A stretch of DNA of 64,000 nucleotides from Luidia sarsii (taxonomy: Eukaryota; Echinodermata; Asteroidea; Paxillosida; Luidiidae). The stretch lies in NCBI GenBank assembly GCA_949987565.1, contig OX465115.1, forward strand, positions 16,367,242 through 16,431,241. The letters are read 5' to 3'. The first letter of the stretch is position 1; the number at the start of each line of letters is the position of its first letter. The notes beneath the pieces were generated by a model. It was not told the DNA's origin. It made no database searches and was given only the letters and a program-made list of their open reading frames with translations. Position numbers and translations under genes: made by a program. This document shows, piece after piece, positions 1-11,418 of the stretch.

Positions 1-1979
1 TGACATACTAATTGACATGTAACACCATGTAGGAATGTTCTTTATGGACAGTAGGATATCAGGTATCAAACAGGGCGCAAGACGTCAGGGTAACAGCAAT
101 GAAGCGAGAATCCGGAATTCCTAGCAGGTGGCGATGCAGTCACCAAGAATATAGTGGGAGGCCGAGCAGTGCCTCGCCCCGTGCGCCCAACTAGTGCATA
201 ATAAGATTAAATACATTGCTTGCAAAGCTAGTTCAATAATACCTTGCGGAGGTCGATGGATAATCCCTTGATTGAAATTGCGAATCCAAATTAAATCGAC
301 CTCTTTTTACGCTCACAATGTAAGCCTCGCTGGCGATGAGTTATGAGGTCAGTTGAGGATAATTAATTGAATCTAACCATTGCAGACATTTCCTGTAGTC
401 TGAATAATATAAGGTGGTTGACTTTTACGGAAATGCATGTCTTCATGTCTTTAATTTCAGGATCGCTCAAAATGATGTGAATTTATGGATGTTACTTTTC
501 AATTTGCAACTTGTGGTTGGCTACTATGCGTGACTCGGGGCTGAGATGAATCCTGAAATGTATAGTCTTATTCTCGGTCTAGTTTCCGCGATATAAGTGC
601 TCGTTACACCCATCAGCAATGCAGTAATGTGTACCAAAGGAGCGTGCTATGCTATTGACAAAGGAGCAACGGTTAACCGCGTATAAGCGCGTAAAAAATC
701 TGGGTTATATTCTCTGTTTAGGCTTCCTGGTAATTTATAATCGTCTATAGCTTAGTCTTCTTTCTTGTCATCAATGTATAACCTAACTAGAATATTAATT
801 AAGAATATAAATTTTACAAATGTACGATTGAGCAACGACATTTTAAGCATCAAATATGAACCATTTAAACATCAATTTTAAATTCAAAAAAATAAAGGAG
901 CTCCAATTCTGGTATATACCCTATTACCCTTTTCGTTTGCAATGTATTTTTCTCATCGTTACCAAATTTTTGTATTAATTATAAGCAAATTGCGTGCCTA
1001 AATCGAAGGATCGAGTAATTCAAATATCTCTTTTCAAAGAAAAATGGCCTTTGAAAGTTGCTATGCTAGGGTACATCCGGAATTTTTAAAGCAATTTTCT
1101 GACTAGCTCAGTGTGTTTAATTCGCGTTTTATTCAACATTTATTTTCTATAACTTACGAGTCTGCTACAGTAATCAAGACTTGTAACAGTATTCTAACGC
1201 AGGCAAAATAACGTTTGAGAGTCACATAGGAATTATTGCGGCGGTAAAATATAAACACATACAATTTACTTTTTTACAATTTTATGTAAATAATTATCAA
1301 GCACATGTAATATAATTCATTCACTTACACCTGTTTTAAACGCAAGTACCATATGTTTTTACTTATTTATATTTTGCCCAATATGAACGTTTTTTTTAAC
1401 TTTTCCACCGTACCTCACACATCATCTTCAAACACTTTATCTACAAAGAATCTGTCTTGTCATGTTTCTCTAGCTTTTGTAACTACATGTACCAAAAACA
1501 CGATGAATTAAATGAAAATTAAGAGACGCGAGCCACACATCATATTTCCTAAACGAATTCCTATATTTTTGAAGGATTTCGTTGTATAATGACTTTGTTT
1601 TTGATTTGAAGAGTTTTTTTCGACAGGTATAGTTTTACACCATTACCCCTCCCTGACCTCATGCCACGCCCCTTGCGACCTTCCTCTGGACACATTTCAA
1701 AGCGTTGCTAGCTATTTTCATCTACATGTATCAGTAAAAAGACATCTTGTGACCTAATTGTCTGTTTTTTTCCATCAGAAAAAAAAGAAACTTCGATATC
1801 GCTTATACTTTATAAACCAACACGAAGAATGTATCCGTGCTGATATTTTCGGCAAATCTGACGTTCCAGTGCAGAAATCGCCAACATAATTTTTGATGTG
1901 ACAAAGTATTGGTTGCCTCTTAGCTATCATAAAGCCTTGGTACCCATAGAAAGACTAAGACCACAGGTCTATGTCGAGT
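1..1979. other. Intergenic, AT-rich; no gene seen
   Basis: This stretch lies downstream of the lectin-like gene's stop codon. It is AT-rich and has no long open frame, no splice-bounded coding segment and no repeat array that I can recognise. It probably contains the 3' UTR of the neighbouring minus-strand gene, but I could not fix a polyadenylation site. Confidence 0.6.
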
Positions 1980-4900
1980 CTACATGGTCCACTCGTAATA
2001 TCGACTACCAGCCTTGGGCTGCAAATCTTCATGTACTCCTCCACAGAGCATACAGGCATCCTCCGCCCCACCGTGAGCGAACCCAAACGCCATGCAGTCC
2101 GCACGGCGAAGGCATTTCTCTGCGCAGCGGCTCATGCTCTTAACACGGTGAGTGGGAAGGAGAACGTCGTCTCGGCTACACGTGGCGTCTGATGACACAA
2201 ACTCAAACTGAATGGCTCTCGTCACGGTGGGGAACGCTGAAGTGGAGGAAAAGAAATACTCATTAGGTCACAGCACTCATTCAAAAGACGTCACTATTTT
2301 GTCATAATACTAATATTTTCAAGAACTTTTAGGGTACTGTGATGTGATGGGAGTCAAAGAATGTTTCCCTTGCAAACCATTAGCCACCGATTATATTCAG
2401 CCTACCGTATATGGCGCATTATGACAATAATTTATCAATGCATTTTGTAACTTAATCAACTGGCGGAGGAACATACATACGGTATGCGACAAACTATTTA
2501 ATGCCAGAGTATATACTAACCTGTTTTACACAGCGTGTTTGCTTGCCAATCGCAATTAACATCATAGAATTTTCCGTTCGTTTTTTTGGATATAATAGTA
2601 CAGTTCTCTGAAGTTCCACCGTTAGGTTCTCCTTCAGCATTGTTGAGGTATACGGGGGTCCGTCTGCTGGAGGTATATCTGAAAACTCCCTCTTTCTCCC
2701 GATCATTTAGGCCGATCCAGTACGTATCTGTCTTCCTGTCAATAAGAACCAAAGAGTCCCCGCATTAGTTAGGACCCAATCACTCAAAACGTACACAGAA
2801 CATTTTGCAGAAATCGTCCAACGCTATTAAAGAGAGCTCTTCATTTTAATTAGCGCCTGAGTCATTTTATACAATAAATTCAAAGTCAAAGGCGGCGAAC
2901 AAATCCAATACCTAGACCAAGACCAAGAAGCAATACGTATACCCTCATGGCAAGAGATGCAGAGAGTCAAGGGATGAGACCAAACCTAAGACCCTGTCTC
3001 AAACCAAGACCTATTAATGTGAGGATTAAGACCAAGACCACAGCCAGACATAGGCCTATACTGCACGGTAGACTATGGCCAAGATCAACTCAACTCACGG
3101 AAGGTGGTCTCTGATCCACACTTCAAGAAAGAGGTTTTCGGCTGCATCCATGATGTCTGCCACGGACCAAGCTCCGCCGGGAAGTGACCGACAGAACTCC
3201 TGAGCCTCCCTAAAGGTGCGTTGCTCGGTGCTGTTGGCGACATAGCATACCCCTGGCACCGAAGGCTTACTGAATGCGTTGGGGGAGATGTTCACACATT
3301 CTAAAATAGTTTGAAAACAATGTCAAAAGAGTTACAAGGACCGATATTTCGATACTACCATCTTATACTCCAATTGGTGTCAGAAAAGTATAGATTGGAA
3401 AAATCTCCCTGGCTCAATTCTTACCATTCGGGGTCTTCTTTAAATCGTCTTTGGAGCTAGGGCAGGACGTTCCGCCAGCTGCACACCAAAAAATGAATTA
3501 AATCTATCATCAGTGGCATTGGGGATGAAACGGATAATTATTTTGTTTAAAATAACACAACAGTTGTCTTTAATTCTTAAATGAGTTTGCAGCGTGAACT
3601 ATATAAGAAAACCCTTCATGTAATTTCGAAAATAAATTGTTTGAAACGAAGGAGGATCTGACGTCTCGATACTATCAGGAACTTTCCTTAGGTTATTTTC
3701 TGCATTTGGTAAAGGTACAACGAGGATCGAAACGTCAGGCAGTCTGAATTTTCTTAGATTGGAGATTGAGTTTTGATATTTACATCATGCTAAATTATGG
3801 TAATATTCAGGAAGCAGTTTGCAATTTTTTGAATTGAACTCTGTTTTAAAAGTTTTCCGTCTTATTATATAATATTGGCAAGACCAGTATTCCTATACAA
3901 GTGCATATACTTACCAAGAGTAACTTTGCACAGGAAACTCGCAGTGAGATCACAAGGGTAATCTACAAATTCTCCTTTGTTGCTGTAAATAATGCAATTC
4001 TCCCTTCGTCCACCGTTGGGTTCGGAGTCTCGCCATTTAAGATATACTTGCTCGTGACATTGATTCATAGTGGTGTTCACGTACTTCCAAACACCCTCTG
4101 TCTCCATGTCGTTTTGTCCTATCCAGACAACCGACTCTTCCCTGCATTCAAGACCAAGAATACGAAGTGAGAATCAAACAAGAACGCGACATATTTTGGC
4201 AAAGCTTGGTTGATGCACTACAATAAGATTGGACAGCTTAGGTACATCCCTGACACAGGTCTGGCTTTTCTGTACCACGTGTTGAGGTTCATGTTTTGAA
4301 ACGTTGCTCCGAAACCAGAAGGAAACAAAAGCTGTTTGTAGGGGCAGGATCAAAAAAATGAACCCGAGGCCATGGCCAAGCCATGAATTCCAACAAAACT
4401 ACATGCATGTCATTCGGTTACATGGTCAGGCTTGAACTGTTGCCTGTGGATTGTATCTTGTTTCGAAAGATGTACGGTAATTGACACAATTGCATTGACG
4501 CACGGTTAATACTTTAGATGGCAGCATGGTTACACCCTTCCAAACACGCGTAGTTATATAATAACACTGTTAACATTACATATTTCCCTGTCGGGTATTC
4601 TTTGGCAAAATTATTAGAAGACATCCAAGGGTTGCTTATTTGGACCTCTTAATTAAGACGTCTACATTATAATTCATAATTAGATACTTACTTATTTAGA
4701 TACTTACATGGATCGCTGCATTAATACGTTGGCAATGATCTGTAACTCTTCCTCATCCGCTATATCAGCGACATCCCACTGTAGAGTTGCATTCAGTCCC
4801 TGGCAGTAAGCCCTGGCGTCTAGGTACACTCCGGTCTGAAGCAGGTTCAACAGGAAGCAGACCCGTACCCCGGGCTTCGTGAAGGAATTACCGAATGCAT

Positions 4901-7900
4901 CAGCGAGGAGGTCGGTGCAGGAAGGTCCAGTGTTGACCTCTGAAATGTGGACCCAATGCATGTACTAATAATTATATCATCAACATTGTAACGGACAGCA
5001 CCAAACAGCTAATAAATCTGAAGACAAAATCAATCAAAATAATGACTCTGTGCATACGATGTTTTAGTTTATAACATGGCGCAGAAACTAACATTAATAG
5101 AGATTTATGTTTGTTTGCAAAAAAAGAACATAGCGCTTTTCCGCATCCGTGTCCCAATACTATTATTTTGATACATAGGTCTATCGCATTTCATTTTAAT
5201 ACAGGCCAATCAGATTTCTGTTTATTTTGTGCATGGCAAGACTGTGAGACACGCGGTGACAATTTTTTAGACGGCCTTTTTTGCGACTTTTCGTGAATTG
5301 TTACCGGTATAAATTATCGCGATGTCGTGTCTTTTTTGCGGCCAGTCGTGAATATCGTCTTGCGACGTCGTGAATTTTCTGACGTGAAATCGCAAATGTT
5401 ACTGGTAAATACACTGAGTGGTCCGTTAGAATGTAGGCTAGGTCTAGCTAACGTGCAGAGTGGCAGTGGACGTGGCCCGATTTAGAAATACCATTTATCG
5501 GCCGACCTCCAGGGCAGTTGGAAATAATGAGAGCCGAAAAAATAGCAACGACTTGCTAAAACAAAAACAATGAAATATACTTGGCATCAGGAGAAAGTCA
5601 CAAACTGATGTGAACCCTTACTCTGTGATGAACTTGAGGTGGATTTTTGTCTGGTTGAATCAGACAGGTCATTTATGGGTTGGATTGAAAAGGAGTAACC
5701 AGGAAACGAGTTACGTAACAATAAAAGATTTAAATTCAATATTGATGCTTCGGCAAAACGGTCTTTAAAGATTTTTTTCAAATGTGCGTCGGTGAGAGGA
5801 CAGAGCTTATTTTTTTACGAAAAATAATTTTTCATTTTTGGGGGGCCGTCAAACTCATGCTTCGGCAAAATCCCATCACATCATTGTGAAGTGACGAGCA
5901 AGTACATGTACATGGAGTAAAGGGACTCAGCATGCATTTCTGAGTGCATTAGCGCTCAATATTTCCAGGGACCACACCCCTCTCCCGCTTCCACGGAGAG
6001 GCAAACAACCATTGTTGTCAACCTGGCTACACCGCTCGGGAATCACAAACAAACATAATTGGATGCAGGTTTTTCAATTCGAACAAAATAATGACTGACT
6101 GAGACCGCCCCGTATTGCATGTATTCAATTAGCCACAAGGCCTAACTTGACGCACGTCCATGGCTGCGCATGCACGTCTAATACATTTTGACTATAGTTA
6201 TGCTTAATTACTTATAACAACCGTTCAGATACATGCTATCTGCCATTCTAACCACTCCCGACCTTGATATGACGCACGTACTTCGAACACGCTTCCCACT
6301 TGATATTGATAGGCCTATTAATGCATATAATAAGGCCAATTAAGCCCTATTAAGTGGGAAACGTGAATTCGGGCTATGGCTCTCTGTGATCATGTGTTGT
6401 CTGAAGTCCTGACTAAGGAATATGCTACATACAAGTGCTCAGAATTCTACCACACTCCACCAATGTATAGACCCCCCCCCCCCAAAAAAAAGAACATTAG
6501 ACAGCACTCTAAACTGCTCAAGACAAAGTTTGGATAACGCCATAATTATATCAAAGATCTTGTAACTCGCCGTTAGCGTGCATTCCGAGAAACAAGGTAG
6601 GTAAGAAATCAAAAAAGCGAAACAGTTTCACTACAAAACTGAAGCAAATACTCAGAAGAAATCAAACCCAGCGACATGGTTTCGCGAAATAAGAGCCGTA
6701 ACCTCGAGAAATAACTCTCATCGTTACATTGCTGCAGAGAACAGTAAATTGCAGATGCAATCATTATGGTTTGCATCCGTTGGTAGCGACCTCAATCCCT
6801 TCCACACGACATCTGTAATTTTTGCCGTTTGTGCAACCGTTGTTTTTTTTCGTCAACTGAACAGAATTCAGCCCAGAAAATTTCTGACAATAGCCCTGCC
6901 AAGCTAATCCTTCAATTCATCCATCAACAATTATATTTCTCCCAGTGCCGCCAATATTAATCAATCAGAAAGCGCTCTTGTATTTACCTGCGCCATCTCA
7001 CTAATAAGCAAAGCGAACGGGATTAATTGCGCGTCACTAACTCTCCGTTTATACTGGATGCAGCGAGGTGGATCAGATCCTGCCTTCATGAAGGATCTAT
7101 CCATGCTCTCACCAAACAGCCACAGCCGTCTGGTGAAAAACTATGCAAAATAAATGATATTTTAGGGAATTTGACATGAAATAACAAAGGCGTATCAATA
7201 GTATGGCGCGCAGAGTAGCCTGACGTCCCTGTCAATGCCCTGCCCACTGTATGGCCACTGACTAACGATTTGCTATGTCAATACCAGAGGAAAACTCTGA
7301 TTTGAAAATTTGAGCTCGCATTATAACAGATTGGAAAATCTAAGGTAGTTTAAAGGTTGGAAAACTTGATGACATTCGATTGGTGGCTAGAAGGAAGATG
7401 AGGGCGTGGAGAGGGTAAATTGAATATGCATGACATGGGCTAATGGGCTGTGCTTATTGGTGATAATTATAGGCCCCTAATTACTGATGAATTACGATTG
7501 CGTGGAGTCGGAAAATATGGTGGTATGATGAAGTTAGTATGGGGTAGGGAGATGGCATGTGAGACGTGGGGCATGAGATGCGTAGGCCTATACTGAGTAA
7601 GGGTAATGTCAAGGTGACATAAGTTGGACAAATCAAGATGGCGTGAGGAGACATTTTTGAATTTCTCCGAGATATGAGAAGTAGCGGCAAAAGGGATTGC
7701 AAAGAGATTGGGTAGAATATTATTGGAGATTGAATCTAAGATTGCATGCAGTAGGCATATACTTTGTACAAATCCTTGATAATTCAGATTTACATGTTAG
7801 TATACTGTAAAACTTTTCTCGAGTCGAATTTAAAGACATTTTCTTCGAGAGTTTCCTATCGGATCCCTTTTCTATGTTCGTTTAAAATAACATCGTAAAC

Positions 7901-8999
7901 AAACTCCAACGATGACCCACTAAGATTCGTATTCTATTTTTTTTAAAGCATACATGTACAACATACAACATGTTCAATGCATAATAATTTCACCGTCGTT
8001 TACTCCAACTATAGGGTTGAAATAAAATGGCAAATTAAGAGGACAACATTTTCAAGTGTAAAGATACTCAAAACTGTCAGAGCAAAGGTATTGCTACTTT
8101 TGGTTGTAACCGCGCGAAAATTAAGGTGTATACCGGTAGAGCATCCCCACATTACATAATCACCAAAAATCTGAAGAAATAATGATGCTTTGATCCTTGC
8201 AGGAGTTTTTTAAAGGCAAAGTTTCTGTCACTATGTTTGAGAAAGGTCCTGCAAGAATCGAAATGTCAGACCCTCTTATCTGTTATAGACCAATGTTTTG
8301 GGCTGTATTTTGCAGTTTGCAACATTTTAACATAATTTTATAGGCCTATACTCCAGCTACCACTATGATTGAACAAATCATGCATGATCAGTACACTGAA
8401 ATACACCTGATCAACCCGCAACCTCCATAACTTTTCCTTTAAAAACTAAAAAATGCATCATTTCACAATAAGGGGTAGATAGACGAATATTATTGTTAGG
8501 CCCGTGGGGAAAATAAGCAACAGAATACATGCACGTCTTGAGTCATACGTATATAGTCTGTTTAAGTCCATTGTGGCATGGGTTAGAGTGCCACAAATCA
8601 TTTACATAGGCCTAAGTGAAATGATTCGGAGAATTGTATCACCACTTCAAGAGTCGCCAGGATCTTCCGTCACCGTTTGTTTTTCTTGCCTTGAAGTCCA
8701 GACTTACAATAAGCTAAAAACACTATAGGCCTAATTATTGTGCTCGGTGCCATATGTCCAAGTCCAAAAGAAGGTATTGGTATCGATTAAGTGTTTAGAA
8801 AGGTTTGGCCGAGTATTTGAAGATAAAATGGAGAAATGAAGGCGGTCACATTTCGGGCCCTAGAAAGATGCATTCTGCAGAGAGGCTTACCTAGACCTTC
8901 ACTCGTGCCTTCATAGTTCAGCATTTGTGAAGACGCTGCCACAGCATGAAACATGAAGCACAAAGTCTCGACTCCTAGAAGCCACACCGACGCCATCAT
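1980..8999 (-). CDS. Secreted protein with two C-type lectin-like domains and a PAN/apple domain
   Basis: Seven coding exons, read 5' to 3' on the minus strand: 8891-8999, 4708-4939, 3915-4141, 3425-3478, 3099-3300, 2521-2735, 1980-2236. All junctions are GT-AG and phases agree, giving 431 residues and a TAG stop. Exon 1 is a signal peptide (hydrophobic stretch ending VAASS). CTLD1 spans about residues 40-189 (WIGQND, then EPNGG, then the last Cys region); an 18-residue linker exon follows; CTLD2 is about 208-346 (YWIGLND, EPNGG); a six-Cys PAN/apple domain is about 355-431. EPN suggests a mannose-type calcium site, but the usual WND is FVD in CTLD1 and FYD in CTLD2, so sugar binding is uncertain. 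The start is the first ATG after a TATA box. Intron 1 is nearly 4 kb with no exon seen. A role in recognition or adhesion is inference from domains. Confidence 0.85.
8236..8275 (+). repeat. Single arm of the fold-back element
   Basis: A diverged copy of the same core (TTTGAGAAAGGTCCTGCAAG, then AATCGAAATGTCAGACC) inside intron 1 of the lectin-like gene. It is followed after about 40 bases by GCAGTTTGCAACATTTT, a block that accompanies other copies too. Confidence 0.65.
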
Positions 9000-9045
9000 C
9001 ACGTCGTTAAAACAGTGAAAGTAGTCTCAAGTTTGCCTGGCAGTC

Positions 9046-9051
9046 TTTATA
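9046..9051 (-). promoter_or_regulatory. TATA box of the lectin-like gene
   Basis: On the minus strand the sequence reads GTTTATAAAG about 50 bases before the first ATG at 8999. That spacing would put transcription start near 9015-9020 with a very short 5' UTR. This is a motif call only. Confidence 0.5.
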
Positions 9052-11389
9052 AACGTTACGCGGGTGAATAGCACAATGCAGTCCTGGTGTAACCAATCCC
9101 GCGCTTCTACGAGTATAAAATTGAAATGCGTTGTCGATAGCGCTGTCTTCAGACCATTGGTTCCTAGTGCATGGTTGAGCGAGTCAGCGTTCCGGCTCCA
9201 CAAGTCCAAACTGCGCAAGTGCGGACCTCCACGCTACCTTGCCTGTAAGAAATGAGGCAACTATATATGCAGTATGTATTTTATATACCTTGTAGGTTAT
9301 GTCTATATGTACATGTGAGCCTTGGCACGGGTAATAGCTTCAGCAGTAATACTGGCATCCAAAGGAACCCATGGTTAATAGTCCACTTTAGTATAATGCC
9401 GGAAATGATGGCTCAAGTAACGGCCATTGTGGCCTCGCAACTCGCTCTTATGTCCTGCGTTCTTGTGGTCAAGGCATGGATGGTCAAAGCATGGATGGTA
9501 ATTTTGGAGGAAAAAACATCGCAAACAATTATTATAATTGAATCAACAATGGAGGAATCAATACACAAACATCAGAAGAAAGTTCACCGGCTGAGTTTCT
9601 GTAAGAACAAACCATAACTGTGCAGAGCGATCTATGCAGCCAAGCTAAGGTGGATGGATACCACGATGCCTGAATTTGAGGTCAAGGAACCGACTACCAT
9701 TTCCTGAAGGGCAAAGAGGAAGGGGAAAAAGGGAAAAACACAAACGATAGGTAATGACATTTCCTCACAAGAAATCAGCACTGGAATTAATCTGACGCAT
9801 GAAAATGAATGTACCGCACTGGGATGAATATTGTCTCCTCATGTATATCAAGTCGTAGTGAGTTATACATGTACATGTACATGAATCAGTGATGATGGTT
9901 ATACTGCATTCAAACAAGATAATCTCTCGTCATCTGTGTCATTTTATTCTAGGATTTGTCTGCACTTTAAGTTATAGAAAACCATCCAATGCCTAGGATA
10001 AAGCCTAATCAATATTAACACATGGCACACTAATGGTCATTATGGGGAAAGGCAAGCTATTTAATTTCAAAAAATGTTAAAAGATACGCAAAATGTGAAA
10101 ATTAATGGTTTTCAATTTGACAGAAAGATTTTAGACTTTAGTTTGCAAATATTGTTTTCCCTTAGGAAACCTATTCCACACATTGAAAACATTTGTTTTA
10201 CAAGTACACCACTTGCAATGTGCTCAATTTCCGAATATTCCCAATCTGAGAAATGACTTACAAATCAGGAAGATAGTAATGGTATCGGACATTCCGTACA
10301 ATTTTAGCCCTCAAAAATCTGCCATTTTTGAGAAGAGGAAATGTGTTGAATTGCTTCCTTAAGAGTTCCTAATGCAAAGATCACCTTCCATGTCTGAACA
10401 AAATGTTAGCATATAATTTCATTTCCACGTTTTTTCTCAAGACATTGTTGACGGAATGAGATGAAACTTACGCATGTTGTTACATGTATTTTATGAATAT
10501 TTTGAAAGCGTGTAAGCGTGTCTCTTTTGCAGATCAAAGTTGGTCTTTGTTCTTCAAACTGTCCTTCATTCAATGGACCATTTTGCATCAATCACGACCA
10601 ATGTGGGCTTTAAAAAGTCGCCATAAAAACGTCCAAATTGTAGACATAATTATAGGATAGATACATTTACTACCCCCTCACACTTGTATGCCTAAATATG
10701 GAATACTCATCCTGCCGACCAAGCCATACTAAAAAAAAATCCTAAAAATGGTCATCCTGGTATTTCTTGTGTTCTATTTACAAACAACTTCCCTTACCAA
10801 GAAAATAATATTGCACTGAAAATAGCAAAACTAACTTACATGATTCTCATATTATGCAAGTTATTGATTCTCAGAATGTCTAACATGCCCAGCTCGGTGG
10901 TCCAGTGGTTAAGACGTCCGTACTAGAATTCGGGAGTCAGGGTCAGGGAATCCTGTCTGAAATATTTTCATCAGGCACCAGGCAAAGCACTGAACACTCA
11001 GTGTTTATCACGTCGAGCAAGGACAAAACCTCATTGAATTACATTCTCCTTGACGCAAACATCATGTTATATCTATGTCTAACAACATGACTATTTTTTT
11101 CAAGATCATTGTGGCAATACAGATGAATATATTTTTTGCAGAGAGAATATCCTTTTTCCCTCAACTGGCTTGCAGTACAGGTTCATAAGTGCAGAACCTT
11201 GGAGCATCGATATGAAAGAGAAAGCAAAATGCTGCATCCACTTCAAGTGATCTGGAAGCGTATGTAGCCGGCTTTCAGAACTGGGAAAAATGTGACAAAA
11301 GAGTTTCTGGACAAGCTGTATCTTTCATCAAAGTAAACCTTGGTTTTAATCTAAATGTAATCTCAGGTTTTTCTCATGATTTTTGCTTT
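9052..11389. other. Intergenic between lectin-like gene promoter and EXOC8 3' end
   Basis: No gene is supported here. It contains a tRNA-derived SINE (10890 onward) and an inverted repeat that reaches into the last EXOC8 exon. The 121-residue open frame near 9252-9617 has no recognisable domain and no splice context, so I do not call it. Confidence 0.55.
10890..11075 (+). mobile_element. tRNA-derived SINE, family A copy 1
   Basis: The left end (AGCTCGGTGGTCCAGTGGTT) resembles a tRNA 5' half with an A-box, followed by a decayed B-box near 10945. The right part shares CAAAGCACTGA and CTCCTTGACGCAAACAT blocks with the copy at 31045-31242 and, in antisense, with 34003-34172. Shared order of blocks in three places is the evidence for a dispersed element. 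Confidence 0.6.
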
Positions 11390-11418
11390 TCATATCAACG
11401 CTCCAAGGTTCTGCACTT
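11187..11418. repeat. Imperfect inverted repeat reaching into the last EXOC8 exon
   Basis: Arms 11187-11231 and 11375-11418 are near reverse complements (shared core GCAGAACCTTGGAGC followed by GATATGAAA), with about 140 bases between them. The right arm covers the last EXOC8 codons, the TGA stop and the start of the 3' UTR, so the mature transcript could fold into a hairpin over the stop codon. Confidence 0.6.

Noticed and set aside
1898..2192. Plus-strand frames of 73-81 residues
   Set aside because: They are antisense shadows of the PAN-domain exon (1980-2236).
9252..9617. 121-residue open frame
   Set aside because: No domain, no splice context, and mixed composition; chance ORF.
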